64,000 nucleotides of DNA from Streptomyces broussonetiae (GCF_009796285.1 NZ_CP047020.1:8804001-8868000); one strand, 5' to 3'; counted from the first letter of the stretch, positions 26,433 through 35,814 are shown. Notes: generated by a model not told the origin, from the sequence alone. Numbers and translations: made by a program.

Positions 26433-28268
26433 TCAGGCGCGCTGCTTGCGGCGCATCGTCAGGTACGTACCGGTCGCGCCCGCGGCCAGCAGGGCACCCA
26501 CGCCGAGGCCCACCGGCAGGGTCGGGAAGCCGGAGGCGTCGGTCGTCGCGGCCGTGTTCTGCATCGCGCCGCCGGTGATGCTCGTGGACACCGGGGCGAC
26601 GTGCTTGATCGGGCCGACGTGCTTGACCGAACCGTCGGCGTTCAGCAGCACCTGCTTGTCGTTCGGGTGCCGGAAGTCGAACATGCCCGACAGCGAGCCG
26701 GCCGTCGCGTCGAAGGAGTGGTCACCGACCCGGCCGGTGTGCCAGTTGTCCTCGATGAACCGGGTGATGGACGCCTGGTTCGTCAGCGTGTGGTCGACCT
26801 TGTTCACCTTGCTGTACGGCGAGACGACGATCAGCGGCTGACGGGTGCCGGGGCCGCAGCGGTCGGCGTAGCCGCCCGCCGCCTTCGGGCCCTTCTGGCA
26901 GGCCGGGCTGTCGGTCGCCTTGCCGTTGGAGCCGAGCGCGGAGTCCTGCGAGCCGTTCTTCGGGGTGACGAAGGCGTGGTCGTACCAGCCGTCGGAGTCG
27001 TCGTAGGCGACCACGATCGCGGTGGACTTCCACTGCGGCGAACTCTGGATCGCGTTGATCTCGTTGACCAGGAAGTGCTGCTCGTCCACCGGGTCCGAGT
27101 AGCCCGCGTGGCCGTCCTGGTACTCGCCGGCCTTGAGGAAGCTGACGGCCGGGAGCTTGCCCGCCTTGAGCGCGGCGGAGAAGTCGGTCAGGTCGTAGTT
27201 GTGGTTGGCCTGCCCGTTGTGGCCGATCTCCGCGACGGACCTGGGCGCCAGGTGGTGCGGGTTGGCCGTCGACTTGTAGTACGAGAACGGGTTGTGGTGC
27301 GGGCTGTAGTCCACCGTGGCCGCGCCGCCCGTGTTGGGGTGCGTGGTGTCGCACTTGGCGTACGAGCCGGACGTGCCGTTCCACGCGGTCGACGGACGGA
27401 AGCCGCCCTGGAACCAGCCCCAGGTCACCTGCTTGCTGTTGAGCAGGTCACCGATGTTCTTGCCCTGCATCTCCGCCAGCGCGTTGGTGCTGGTGTGGTC
27501 CTTGCCCGAGCAGTCGTCGAAGGCCGGGTCGGGGTCGTTGATGACCGTGCCGACCCCCTTGGCGTCGGGCGACTGGACCGTGTACGAGTCCGGCTTCGAG
27601 GTCTGCTTGGGGTTCTCGGTGCCGGTGGACGGGTCCACGGAGATGACGCCGTGCGTCTGGCCGGAGACCAGGTTCAGGGCGCCGGGCGTGGACGGGCCGT
27701 AGGTCGAGCTGTAGGCGCGGTCGCTCAGCGTGTAGTGCTGGGCGTAGTTCCACAGCGCGGTGACGGTGTTGCCGTCGTAGTAGTCCATCGCCAGGCCCGG
27801 CTCGCCGAACAGGCCGCCGCTGCACTTGTCGACCTCGGTGTTCTGCACGAACTGGTCGGCCTTGCCGCCGTTGTACGCGTACTGCTCGGCCCCGTAGGAG
27901 TGGTTCTGGTCGCAGGTCATGGCCTGCGCGGGGGAGAGCCGCTTGGGTGCGTACTGGTTCGGGTTGTGCTTCAGCAGGCCCGCGTGGGCGAGGGTGTCGA
28001 TGTCCTTCGGGGTGTTCTTCGACGCCGTGAACTTCGTGCCGTCGGTGTTGGCGGCCTTCGGGTAGGTCGCGAAGTAGTGGTCGAACGAGATGTTCTCGTC
28101 GAACAGCACGACGACGTGCTTGATCGGCGTGGCGGTCGAGGAATGCCCGCCGTGTGCCGCGGGCGCCGCGGCCCAGCCGGGCGCGTTGCTGCCGAGCACC
28201 GTGAGCGCGGCGGCACCCGCGAGCGCGCCCAGGCTCCGCATAGCGGCTCGTCTTCCTCTGCTGGCCAT
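26433..28268 (-). CDS. Secreted phospholipase C/acid phosphatase-type phosphoesterase
   Basis: The 611-residue exported phosphoesterase (PF04185 type) has a Tat/Sec-like signal with Arg-rich start (MASRGRRAAMRSLGALAGAA). The family's opening metal/active-site block is IKHVVVLFDENISFDHYFAT, with further conserved parts such as DRAYSSTYGPSTPGALNL and AIVVAYDDSDGWYDHAF. The C-terminus is a membrane segment followed by MRRKQRA, so the enzyme probably remains attached to the cell surface. Related proteins cleave phospholipids or phosphomonoesters and help in phosphate scavenging; a PHO-box-like sequence lies upstream. GGAGGGG precedes ATG 28268. Confidence 0.92.
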   Translation of the reverse strand: MASRGRRAAMRSLGALAGAAALTVLGSNAPGWAAAPAAHGGHSSTATPIKHVVVLFDENISFDHYFATYPKAANTDGTKFTASKNTPKDIDTLAHAGLLKHNPNQYAPKRLSPAQAMTCDQNHSYGAEQYAYNGGKADQFVQNTEVDKCSGGLFGEPGLAMDYYDGNTVTALWNYAQHYTLSDRAYSSTYGPSTPGALNLVSGQTHGVISVDPSTGTENPKQTSKPDSYTVQSPDAKGVGTVINDPDPAFDDCSGKDHTSTNALAEMQGKNIGDLLNSKQVTWGWFQGGFRPSTAWNGTSGSYAKCDTTHPNTGGAATVDYSPHHNPFSYYKSTANPHHLAPRSVAEIGHNGQANHNYDLTDFSAALKAGKLPAVSFLKAGEYQDGHAGYSDPVDEQHFLVNEINAIQSSPQWKSTAIVVAYDDSDGWYDHAFVTPKNGSQDSALGSNGKATDSPACQKGPKAAGGYADRCGPGTRQPLIVVSPYSKVNKVDHTLTNQASITRFIEDNWHTGRVGDHSFDATAGSLSGMFDFRHPNDKQVLLNADGSVKHVGPIKHVAPVSTSITGGAMQNTAATTDASGFPTLPVGLGVGALLAAGATGTYLTMRRKQRA

Positions 28269-28393
28269 GTTGGTCAACCCCTCCGGACAGAACGTCTGTA
28301 CGTCGTACGAGCACGGATGCTGTGCCCACAGCGCGGCGTGAGTGCGGAGCCATGATGGCGCGCGAGTGAACACCGAGTCATGGATGCTGGGGT

Positions 28394-28415
28394 AAAACTT
28401 GACTGTGTGTTGACC
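28394..28415 (-). promoter_or_regulatory. PHO-box-like 11-bp direct repeat
   Basis: On the minus strand GGTCAACACAC is followed directly by AGTCAAGTTTT, two units sharing GTCAA with the 11-base period of PhoP boxes. It is 126-147 bases upstream of the phosphoesterase start. This fits phosphate control of the gene, but the units match the consensus only at the GTCA core. Confidence 0.4.
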
Positions 28416-28444
28416 CGTCGGGTCGCCAAGTTGTCCGGACAGGT

Positions 28445-29671
28445 TCAGGTGAGCAGTGCGCGCCCGTACCAGTCGGCGGCATCCCGTACGCCGGGCAGCG
28501 CAAAGAAGTAGCCGCCGCCGAACGGCCTGATGTAGTCCGTCAGCGGTTCGCCCGCCAGCCGGTGTTGCACGGTCTCGAACTGCCGCTTGAGATCCTGCTG
28601 GTAGCAGCAGAACAGCAGGCCCATGTCGAGGTTGCCGTTGGCGTCCATGCCCCGGTCGTAGTTGTATGGGCGGCGCAGCAGGCGCTGGTCGGCGGTGGCT
28701 GACGTGCGCGGGTTGGCCAGGCGTATGTGCGAGTCCAGCGGGATGACGTCACCCTTGGGGTCGTCGGCGTACCGCGGTGCGTCGTGTTCGTGGTCGCCGT
28801 CCAGCGGTGCGCCCGAGGTCCGGGAACGGCCGAACATCCGCTCCTGCTCGCTGAGCGAGACCCGGTCCCAGAACTCCACCAGCATGCGGATCAGCCGCAC
28901 CACCTGGTAGCTGCCGCCGACCGCCCAGTCCGGCTCGCCCGCGTCCCTGCCCACCCAGACCAGGCCGTTCATGTCCCGGGCGCTGGTGGCGTCCGGGTTG
29001 GCGGTGCCGTCCTTGAAGCCGAGCAGATTGCGCGCGGTGCCCGACGGCCGGGGCGGGCTGCTGAAGCCGTCCAGCCGCCAACGGACCTGAAGGGCCCCCC
29101 GGGTGTGCCGGGCGATGTCACGCAGGGCGTGCAGGGTGGTGTCCGGCTCGTCGGCGTGCAGATGGAGGCTGAGGTCGCCGTGGCACCAGTCGGCCTGCAG
29201 ATCGTCGTCGGGGAAGGCGGGCATCGCGGTCAGCCGCCTGGGCTTGAGCGCGGTGAGCCCGTACCGGCCGTCGAAGAGCGAGGCGCCGACGCCCACGGTG
29301 ACGGCCAGTTGGCCGGCCGGGACCTGGTCGCCGAGGACGCCCGAGTCGGCGGGCGGGGCGGTGATGCCGACCGGTGACGGCGTCCCGCCGGAGGTGAGGA
29401 AGCGGGCCCGGTCCGTCAACGTGCGCAGCACGTCGGTGAGTTCCGACCGGTTCTCGGCGGTCACGTCGAGGGACGCGAAGACGCTGGTACGGCGCGGGGC
29501 GGCGATCGCCGAGGCCTGGTGGACCCCGTGGAAGGGGGCCACGGCGTCCGTCGTGGCGGGGGCGGTCTCCGGTGCCGCCGCCGCGCTCGTGGCGAGGCCG
29601 GCGCCCGCCAGTGCGGCCCCCCGCAGGAAGCCGCGCCGGCCCAGGCCGTCGGCTCGTCCGTCGCTGCTCAC
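28445..29671 (-). CDS. efeB: DyP-type haem peroxidase EfeB, Tat-exported
   Basis: The 408-residue peroxidase has a Tat signal (LGRRGFLRGAALAGAGLATS). The DyP motif is NLLGFKDGTANPD (distal Asp of GxxDG), and the proximal haem His lies in PLDSHIRLANPR. EfeB/DyP proteins oxidise ferrous iron or extract iron from haem outside the membrane. The start is GTG 29671, overlapping the efeO stop (GTGA), so the two are translationally coupled. The efeO-efeB pair lacks the permease EfeU next to it. Confidence 0.93.
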   Translation of the reverse strand: MSSDGRADGLGRRGFLRGAALAGAGLATSAAAAPETAPATTDAVAPFHGVHQASAIAAPRRTSVFASLDVTAENRSELTDVLRTLTDRARFLTSGGTPSPVGITAPPADSGVLGDQVPAGQLAVTVGVGASLFDGRYGLTALKPRRLTAMPAFPDDDLQADWCHGDLSLHLHADEPDTTLHALRDIARHTRGALQVRWRLDGFSSPPRPSGTARNLLGFKDGTANPDATSARDMNGLVWVGRDAGEPDWAVGGSYQVVRLIRMLVEFWDRVSLSEQERMFGRSRTSGAPLDGDHEHDAPRYADDPKGDVIPLDSHIRLANPRTSATADQRLLRRPYNYDRGMDANGNLDMGLLFCCYQQDLKRQFETVQHRLAGEPLTDYIRPFGGGYFFALPGVRDAADWYGRALLT

Positions 29672-30876
29672 ACGGTCCTCCGCGGGTCGCACAGCGTGGC
29701 CACCGATGCCAGCCGCTCCACCAGATCGCCGAGCACGGAGTCGGTCTGCTCCCGCTGGGCGCGGCTCAGCCGGCCGAGCGCCGTCCAGCGCCCGCCGTGC
29801 CGGAAGCCGTCGAGGGTGTGCTGGGCCCGGTCCAGTTCCTTGTCCAGGCCCGGCAGATCGGCGTACCGGGTGGTCAGCAGCGGGCGCAGCCGGGACAGCA
29901 CCTCGCGGGTGCCGTCGAGGTTGGCGCGGGCGGTGGCGAGGTTGCTGCCGCTGCCGTAGTCGGTGCGGCCGGTCAGCTCGAACTGCACGGTGTTCTCCAG
30001 GATCTCGTGCGCGCGCAGGCCCAGCTGGGCCGGGTCCATCCGGGTCTGCGACCAACTGTCACGCAGCCGGGTCACCGCCTTGACCAGCACAGCCGCCGGG
30101 GCGCGCAGCCCGTCGGCCGACTCGCCGTGCCACAGTCCGTACTCGATACGGTGGAACCCGGCGAAGCCCTTGTCGTGCACCCCGTCGGGCAGCCCCGCGT
30201 CAGTCCCGTTGACCTGTGCGTCCGCATCCCCGAAGGCGTCGTACGCGGCCCCCAGCCGTTCGTACTCCAGGTGTGCGGGCAGCCAGTCGGAGCGGGCGGT
30301 GCCGAGGTCACCGCGGTCGATCGCGTCCTTGAGCGTCGTCGTCAGCCGTACGACGTCGTCGAGCCCGCCGCCGATCCACTTCTGATAGGCGAGCGCCGGC
30401 GGGATCAGATCGTGCTCGGTGACCGGGGCCGCGGCCGGACCGGGCTGCCCCGACGTGATGCGCACCGTCGGCCCGGTCACCGCGTCGGCGTCGTCGGGCA
30501 CGCACTTGAAGGCGTACGCCCCCTTGCCGAGCCGGACCGTCAACTGGCGTGTCGTACCGGGACCGATGTCCTCCACCTCGCCGTACACCGCTTGGCTGCC
30601 CGGGTCCTCGAGGTAGACCTCGGCGGCGCCGTCGGAGGAGTTGCGCAGGTCGAAGGTGCGCACCCCGGGCCCGGGCCGGGTCCAGCCCTGGCCGCAGCGG
30701 CTCTGCGACACGTCGACGGCGATGTGTCCGGGCTTGTCGTCGCCGGCGTGGCCTGTGCGGCTGTTGTCCGGGGAGAGTGCCAGGACCGTGCCGGCGAGGG
30801 CCGCGGCGAGGGCGACGAACACGGCGGGCGCCGTCCGGAGACGAACGGACCGCGTGCCGAGGCGAGGCAACGGCAT
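29668..30876 (-). CDS. efeO: Iron-uptake protein EfeO (cupredoxin plus M75 imelysin-like)
   Basis: The 402-residue protein has an N-terminal signal/anchor (TAPAVFVALAAALAGTVLA), a cupredoxin domain at about residues 45-140 (C-x2-GW, FKCVPDD) and an M75 domain thereafter with the metal motif HRIEYGLWH (HxxE). EfeO delivers iron to the EfeU permease in the EfeUOB system. Start ATG 30876 is chosen because GGAAAGG lies 6 bases upstream and the signal follows at once; further in-frame ATGs upstream lack this. No efeU is found on either side. Confidence 0.92.
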   Translation of the reverse strand: MPLPRLGTRSVRLRTAPAVFVALAAALAGTVLALSPDNSRTGHAGDDKPGHIAVDVSQSRCGQGWTRPGPGVRTFDLRNSSDGAAEVYLEDPGSQAVYGEVEDIGPGTTRQLTVRLGKGAYAFKCVPDDADAVTGPTVRITSGQPGPAAAPVTEHDLIPPALAYQKWIGGGLDDVVRLTTTLKDAIDRGDLGTARSDWLPAHLEYERLGAAYDAFGDADAQVNGTDAGLPDGVHDKGFAGFHRIEYGLWHGESADGLRAPAAVLVKAVTRLRDSWSQTRMDPAQLGLRAHEILENTVQFELTGRTDYGSGSNLATARANLDGTREVLSRLRPLLTTRYADLPGLDKELDRAQHTLDGFRHGGRWTALGRLSRAQREQTDSVLGDLVERLASVATLCDPRRTV

Positions 30877-31080
30877 GGCGAGCCTTTCCGGAACGACGTA
30901 CGTGGTGGGCCTCATGGTAGGCACCGCTCCGGATCCGAACACCCGTATCAAGGCTTCGATGACCAAGAATTCGGCCGGGGTTCACCGGATCGTGGTCGGC
31001 GTGCCCGGCCGGGTGCGTGCGTCGGCCTCGGCGTGCTCCATCGGCTCAGAAGGGCGAGGGCGGCCCTCCTGCCGGTCCGT

Positions 31081-31848
31081 TCAGCGCACCGGGAAGCCGA
31101 AGGAGTAGCCCTGCTGCTTCAGCCACGGCAGCAGGGTGCGCAGCGCGGCCACGGTCTGCGAGCGGTCGCCGCCCGCGTCGTGGAACAGCAGGGTCGGCCC
31201 GTTTGACAGCTCGCGCCGGACGGTGGCCACGATGGCGTCGGTGCCCGGTCGCTCGAAGTCCTTGGAGTCCACGTTCCAGCCCAGCGGGCGCATCCCGTGC
31301 GAGGCCGCGAGTTCCCGGCTGTACGGAGTGAAGGCGCCGCCCGGGGCGCGGTAGTACATCGGCCGTATGCCGCCGGACGCCTTGGTGATCTGCTGCTCGG
31401 CGTCCAGGATCTGCTGCGACTGGTAGGCCTCGGACTTCTTGTCCATCGTGGTGTCGTGCGACACCGTGTGGTCGCACAGCCGGTGCCCGGCCGCCACCAC
31501 CTGGCGGACCAGGTCCGGGTGCGCCTGCGCCTGCGGGCCGATCATGCAGAAGGTCGCCTTCACGCCGTTCTCGCGCAGCACTTGGAGCACCTGCGGGGTC
31601 CATACCGGGTCCGGGCCGTCGTCGATGGTGATGTTGACCGCGTGCGCGCCGCCGTCCGAGGCATGGGCGATGACCGGGGACACGCTCACCGTCCTGGGTG
31701 CGGCATGCTGCGTCGGGGCGGCGGGCGAAGCGCCGCCGGACTGGCCCGCCTGCGCGGTCCACACCGAGGCGGCGGCGGCGACCGCCGTGACTCCGACCGC
31801 CGCCGCGATCACCCGACCGTGCCAACCCCGCCCGCCATGCCGCGCCAT
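31081..31848 (-). CDS. Secreted polysaccharide deacetylase (NodB/CE4)
   Basis: The 255-residue exported protein has a signal/anchor (VIAAAVGVTAVAAAASVW) and a NodB domain from about residue 65. Motifs are ITIDDGPDPVWT (catalytic Asp, metal Asp), HTVSH (metal His pair in HxxxH), YYRAPGGAFTPY and LLFHDAGGDRSQT. CE4 enzymes remove acetyl groups from chitin, peptidoglycan or xylan. The ATG at 31848 follows a GGGGCGGGA box. It is in the same orientation as efeO-efeB but 205 bases upstream, so it is probably separate. Confidence 0.9.
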   Translation of the reverse strand: MARHGGRGWHGRVIAAAVGVTAVAAAASVWTAQAGQSGGASPAAPTQHAAPRTVSVSPVIAHASDGGAHAVNITIDDGPDPVWTPQVLQVLRENGVKATFCMIGPQAQAHPDLVRQVVAAGHRLCDHTVSHDTTMDKKSEAYQSQQILDAEQQITKASGGIRPMYYRAPGGAFTPYSRELAASHGMRPLGWNVDSKDFERPGTDAIVATVRRELSNGPTLLFHDAGGDRSQTVAALRTLLPWLKQQGYSFGFPVR

Positions 31849-32026
31849 GTCCCGCCCCAGTTCCGTGGTGTGCCGCCGTGTTCCTGTGCACCTGTCAGGA
31901 CGGGCCAGGTTGATCACGGGATCCGTCTGTTACCGATCACGGACAATTCCGGGGCGCTTCCGCGACAGATGCCCGGGATGTCTTTCTCGGAGGCGGCCGG
32001 CCCCCGGCTCGCGCTACGGTGCCCGG

Positions 32027-32992
32027 ATGCCTCTGTATCCGGAGATCGAACCGTACGAGACCGGCATGCTCGACGTGGGCGACGGCAACCGCGTTCACTT
32101 CGAGACCTGTGGCAACCCCTACGGCAGGCCCGCCGTCGTGCTGCACGGAGGACCGGGCTCCGGCTGCACCCCGTACGCGCGGCGGCTGTTCGACCCGGCC
32201 GCCTACCGGATCGTCCTGCTCGACCAGCGCGGCTGCGGCCGTTCCACCCCGCACGCGAGCCGCCACGACACCGACATGAGCGTGAACACAACGGCCCACC
32301 TCATGGCCGACCTGGAACTGTTGCGCCGGCACCTGGGCATCGAACGGTGGCTGGTGTGGGGGGTGTCCTGGGGATCGGTGCTCGCGCTGCGCTATGCGCA
32401 GACCCACCCGGGCGTCGTCTCCGAACTGGTCCTGACCGGCGTCGCCACGGGGTCCAACGCCGAGGTCGAGCTGCTGACCCGGGGGCTCGGCCGGGTCTTC
32501 CCGGACGCCTTCGAACGGTTCCGGTCCCAGGTGCCCGAGGACGAGCGCGGCGGCAGTCTCGCCGCTGCCTACAGCCGGCTGCTCGAATCCCCCGACGCCG
32601 AGGTGCGGGAGCGGGCCGCGCGGGCCTGGACGGACTGGGAGACGGCCATGATCCCGGCGCCGCCGCGCTCGGTCGCGCGCTTCGAGGATCCCGTCTTCCG
32701 CCTGGGTTTCGCCCGCACCGTCACGCACTACTGGGGCAACGGCCACTTCCTCGGCGAGGGCGACGACGGCGGCGTGGTCCTGCGCGACGCGCACCTGCTT
32801 CAGGGCATCCCCGGCACGCTCGTGCAGGGGAGCCTCGACTTCGGCAACCTGCTCGGCATCGTATGGCGACTCCAACGCGACTGGCCCGGCAGCGAGTTGG
32901 TGACGGTGGGCGACACCGGTCACCACACCGCCGCACCGGCCATGGCGCAGGCGCTGGTGGCGGCCACCGACCGGTACGCCCGCCGGTCCTGA
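32027..32992 (+). CDS. Proline iminopeptidase-like alpha/beta hydrolase
   Basis: The 321-residue S33-family hydrolase has the oxyanion motif VVLHGGPGSGC, the DQRGCGRSTPH block characteristic of proline iminopeptidases, nucleophile elbow GVSWGSVLAL and terminal GDTGHH with the catalytic His. It removes N-terminal proline from peptides if typical. ATG 32027 has no Shine-Dalgarno sequence within range and stands 7 bases after TACGGT, so the mRNA is likely leaderless. A GGAGG 33 bases upstream is too far to serve it. Confidence 0.9.
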   Translation: MPLYPEIEPYETGMLDVGDGNRVHFETCGNPYGRPAVVLHGGPGSGCTPYARRLFDPAAYRIVLLDQRGCGRSTPHASRHDTDMSVNTTAHLMADLELLRRHLGIERWLVWGVSWGSVLALRYAQTHPGVVSELVLTGVATGSNAEVELLTRGLGRVFPDAFERFRSQVPEDERGGSLAAAYSRLLESPDAEVRERAARAWTDWETAMIPAPPRSVARFEDPVFRLGFARTVTHYWGNGHFLGEGDDGGVVLRDAHLLQGIPGTLVQGSLDFGNLLGIVWRLQRDWPGSELVTVGDTGHHTAAPAMAQALVAATDRYARRS

Positions 32993-33037
32993 TCACGGCC
33001 CGCTCTTCCGTAAGTCTTCGACGAGCAGGAGCCTTTG

Positions 33038-33664
33038 ATGACGACACCGACCCGACTGCGCCCGCTGCTCGACCAGTTCGACCACGCCTGCGCGCGGCTG
33101 CTCGGCCGGCTGGCCGGGCCCGTCATGGACAGCGGCGACGGCACGGACACCAGGGTCCATCCACTGACCGACGACGAGTACTTCTGGGAACCCGTCCCGG
33201 GCTGCTGGTCCGTCAGGCGGCGCACGGACGGGCCCGCTCCGAGGGCGACCCACCTGGCGGGCGGCGGCGCGTGGGGACGGGACGCGGCACCCTACCCGCA
33301 CCCCTGGCCGCCGCCGGTGACGACCCTCGCCTGGCGGCTGAGCCATCTCACCGAGATGCTCGCCCTGCGCGCCGACCACACCACCGGAAGCCGCTCGGCG
33401 ACCAGGGCGGAGCATCCCGTCAGCGGGGACGCCGCCGCAGCGGTCGCGGCCTTCACGGCCGGCGCGGCCGCCTGGCGGCAGGCCCTGCTGAGCGCGGACG
33501 ACACGGCGCTGGACACGGTGGGCCACTGCGCCTACCCGTACGGCAGCGACGCCGAGGAGCCGTTCCTCGACATCGTGTGGTGGGTCAACCAGGAAGTCCT
33601 GCACCACGGCGCCGAGATCGCCCTGCTCCGCGACCTCTACCGGGCCGGCGGCCGGCCCGGCTGA
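33038..33664 (+). CDS. DinB-family putative metal-dependent protein
   Basis: The 208-residue DinB-superfamily four-helix bundle has metal-type His positions in LSHLTEMLALR and WWVNQEVLHHGAEIALLRDLY. Members act as thiol (mycothiol or bacillithiol) transferases or are uncharacterised. It follows the iminopeptidase gene by 45 bases in the same direction with CAGGAG before ATG 33038, so the two are likely cotranscribed. The substrate is unknown. Confidence 0.85.
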   Translation: MTTPTRLRPLLDQFDHACARLLGRLAGPVMDSGDGTDTRVHPLTDDEYFWEPVPGCWSVRRRTDGPAPRATHLAGGGAWGRDAAPYPHPWPPPVTTLAWRLSHLTEMLALRADHTTGSRSATRAEHPVSGDAAAAVAAFTAGAAAWRQALLSADDTALDTVGHCAYPYGSDAEEPFLDIVWWVNQEVLHHGAEIALLRDLYRAGGRPG

Positions 33665-33689
33665 GCGGACCGGCCGAGGACGCGGAGGC

Positions 33690-34448
33690 TCATCGTTCCA
33701 GCGAGACGTACAGCCGTGTGCCGCCGGGCCGGAAGCCGACCCGCTCGTACACGCGGCGCGAGCCCTCGCCCGAGTACTCCAGCCACACGGAGCACGCGCC
33801 GCCACCGAGTATCGTCGCGGCCAGGCAGTGGGTGACCGCGGCGGCGATGCCCCGGCCCCGGTACGCGGGGACGGTGCCGACACCGGCGAGTTCCGCGGCG
33901 CCCTCGGCGGGCGCCGAGCACAGGGCCCCGCCGGCGCAGCCGCCACCCGCAGCGCGGACGAACCGGACGGCGCCACCGCCCTCCGCGGTGCGCCGCAACC
34001 GCGCCGCGCCCTGCGGCGAGGGCGCGAACTCACCGCCGAAGGCCTCGGACAGCGCGGTGTCGATGGCGGTGTAGTCCGCGTCCGTGGCCGGGCTCTCCAC
34101 CTCGACCTGGCCCGCGCCGGAGCCGGGCGCGCTCAGTGTGGCGGGCGTACAGACCAGGTACTCGTGCACCGCTTCCGTACGGAATCCGGCCCGGCGCAGC
34201 ACGGGCTCCACGGCGGGCGCGGCGTCCGGGGCGAACTCCAGCCGGGGCACCAGGCCCCGCCCGCGGAACGCGGCGATCAGGTCGGTGACGTCCCGGTCCG
34301 TGGGCGTGATGCCGGGGAAGGGGGTGGCGTAGTTGACGTACGGGCTGGTCGTCGACGGGTCGAATCCCGCGACGAAGCCGCCGACTTCGCACGGCGCCGG
34401 GCGGCGCCGCAGGTGGGTGACGGCAAAGCTCTGGACATCGTTGCGCAT
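33690..34448 (-). CDS. GNAT-family N-acetyltransferase
   Basis: The 252-residue acetyltransferase has the acetyl-CoA loop AGVGTVPAYRGRGIAAAVTH (R-G-x-G-I/A) and a C-terminal VYERVGFRPGGTRLYVSLER typical of the GNAT fold. The N-terminal half forms a second, degenerate GNAT-like lobe (FVAGFDPSTTSPYVNYATPF). GAGG lies 9 bases before ATG 34448. The acceptor substrate cannot be predicted. The gene is convergent with the DinB gene. Confidence 0.88.
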   Translation of the reverse strand: MRNDVQSFAVTHLRRRPAPCEVGGFVAGFDPSTTSPYVNYATPFPGITPTDRDVTDLIAAFRGRGLVPRLEFAPDAAPAVEPVLRRAGFRTEAVHEYLVCTPATLSAPGSGAGQVEVESPATDADYTAIDTALSEAFGGEFAPSPQGAARLRRTAEGGGAVRFVRAAGGGCAGGALCSAPAEGAAELAGVGTVPAYRGRGIAAAVTHCLAATILGGGACSVWLEYSGEGSRRVYERVGFRPGGTRLYVSLER

Positions 34449-35007
34449 GGTGAAGACCTCACGGTGAAGACGGCGACGGCGGGCGTGGGCCGGGCGTGGC
34501 CGGGCAGACGGGGCAGACCTCCGCGAGGGAGGCGGATGGCGGTGTGCGGGGACACCGTGTCGTCGGGCCGCCGTGAGGGGACGCGGGGCAACCGAACGCT
34601 GCCGTTGGGCAGACGGCTCAGTGCCGACGGCGACCACTGCGGGACGCCGGAACCATGGACCTCAGTCCTTCGTGATGAGGAGGCAGGTGTGGGGTGGGGC
34701 TCGTGGAGCGTGCCACAGCGGGGAACGGCGGGCAAGCCGATTACGGCGATCCCCGCCGCGGGCGCCAACTGCCCCTCGTGGAAGGGAATGCCCGCGCCTC
34801 GGCCGAAGAGGTTCCTCCAGGGGCGGGCAGGCGCCGATGGGACGCACGACCTTCGCGCCCGCGCGCTCAGCCCCACGGCCGGGCATGCCCTGGAGCGCGA
34901 ACGCGCCCTGCCCGGCGGGGCCGTGGAGATCGTCTACTCCTGTACGGGCAGCCGCTCCGCGCTGCCGGACGCCCCGGTGAGCCGGACTTGAGCCTGCGGG
35001 CAGCGGC
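34449..35007. other. Intergenic stretch, possible coding remnant at its 3' end
   Basis: About 560 bases separate the GNAT start from the SDR stop. Between 34833 and 34991 on the plus strand a frame with strong third-position G/C bias reads DLRARALSPTAGHALERERA then LPGGAVEIVYSCTGSRSALP to a stop, but no start or family is recognised. The rest shows nothing beyond likely GNAT promoter sequence. Confidence 0.35.
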
Positions 35008-35799
35008 TCACCGGCTCGAGCGTTGCGCGGCCACGATCGTGTCCGTGGCCGGCCCCGCCCCCGCCCGCCGCTGCACGCGCTCGGCGAATCCGGGGAACTG
35101 CGACGCGATCCTGGTCAGCAGCCGCAGTTCGGGCGGGGCCACGTTGACCTCGGCGACGTTCCGGGTGATCGCCCGCGCCACGCCCTTGACGACCTGCTCC
35201 GGCGACACGGTGCGCACGCCGCCGGGCGTGGCGGAGCCCGTGTTCGCGAACATGCCCACGCCGCGTACGAAGCCCGGCTGGACGATCGAGACGCCGACGC
35301 CCGTGCCGTGCAGATCCTGACGGAAGGCCAGCGAGAAGCCGCGCAGCCCGAACTTCGTCGCGTTGTACAGCGACGACGACCTGGTGGCCGCCACGCCGGA
35401 CAGCGATCCGACGAAGCAGATGTGCCCGCGCCCGGCGGCCGTCATGCCGGGAGCGAGCTGCCTGGCGAGCATCACGGGAGCCCGCAGGTTCACCGCGAGG
35501 GCCCGGTCGATCTGCTCCGGGGTGTAGTCGAGGACGTCGCCGCTGGAGGGCAGGGCCGCGTTGGCGATGAGGATGTCCGTGCCGACCGCTTCCCCGGCGA
35601 GCCGTGCCACGTCGTCGGGGTCGGCCAGATCGGCCAGGACCATCCGGGCGCCGTACCGCTCGGCGAGGGGTTCCAGCGCCTCGCGCCGCCGTCCGGTGAG
35701 GACGAGACGGGCACCACGCTCGGACATCCGGGCGGCGAGCGCGCCTCCGATGCCCCCGGTGACACCGGTGAGCAGAACGGTGGCTCCGGCGATGTCCAT
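35008..35799 (-). CDS. Short-chain dehydrogenase/reductase
   Basis: The 263-residue classical SDR has the cofactor motif TGVTGGIGGALAARM near the N-terminus, ANAALPSSG (NAG-like) in the middle and the catalytic Ser-Tyr-Lys set (FVGSLSGVAA then LYNATKFGLRGF). It uses NAD(P)H; Arg in LTGRRREAL suggests NADP preference. GGGAGG precedes ATG 35799. It diverges from a TetR regulator, with a perfect 20-bp palindrome between them, so it is very likely the regulator's main target. Confidence 0.92.
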   Translation of the reverse strand: MDIAGATVLLTGVTGGIGGALAARMSERGARLVLTGRRREALEPLAERYGARMVLADLADPDDVARLAGEAVGTDILIANAALPSSGDVLDYTPEQIDRALAVNLRAPVMLARQLAPGMTAAGRGHICFVGSLSGVAATRSSSLYNATKFGLRGFSLAFRQDLHGTGVGVSIVQPGFVRGVGMFANTGSATPGGVRTVSPEQVVKGVARAITRNVAEVNVAPPELRLLTRIASQFPGFAERVQRRAGAGPATDTIVAAQRSSR

Positions 35800-35814
35800 G
35801 ACTGCCTCCCCAAG

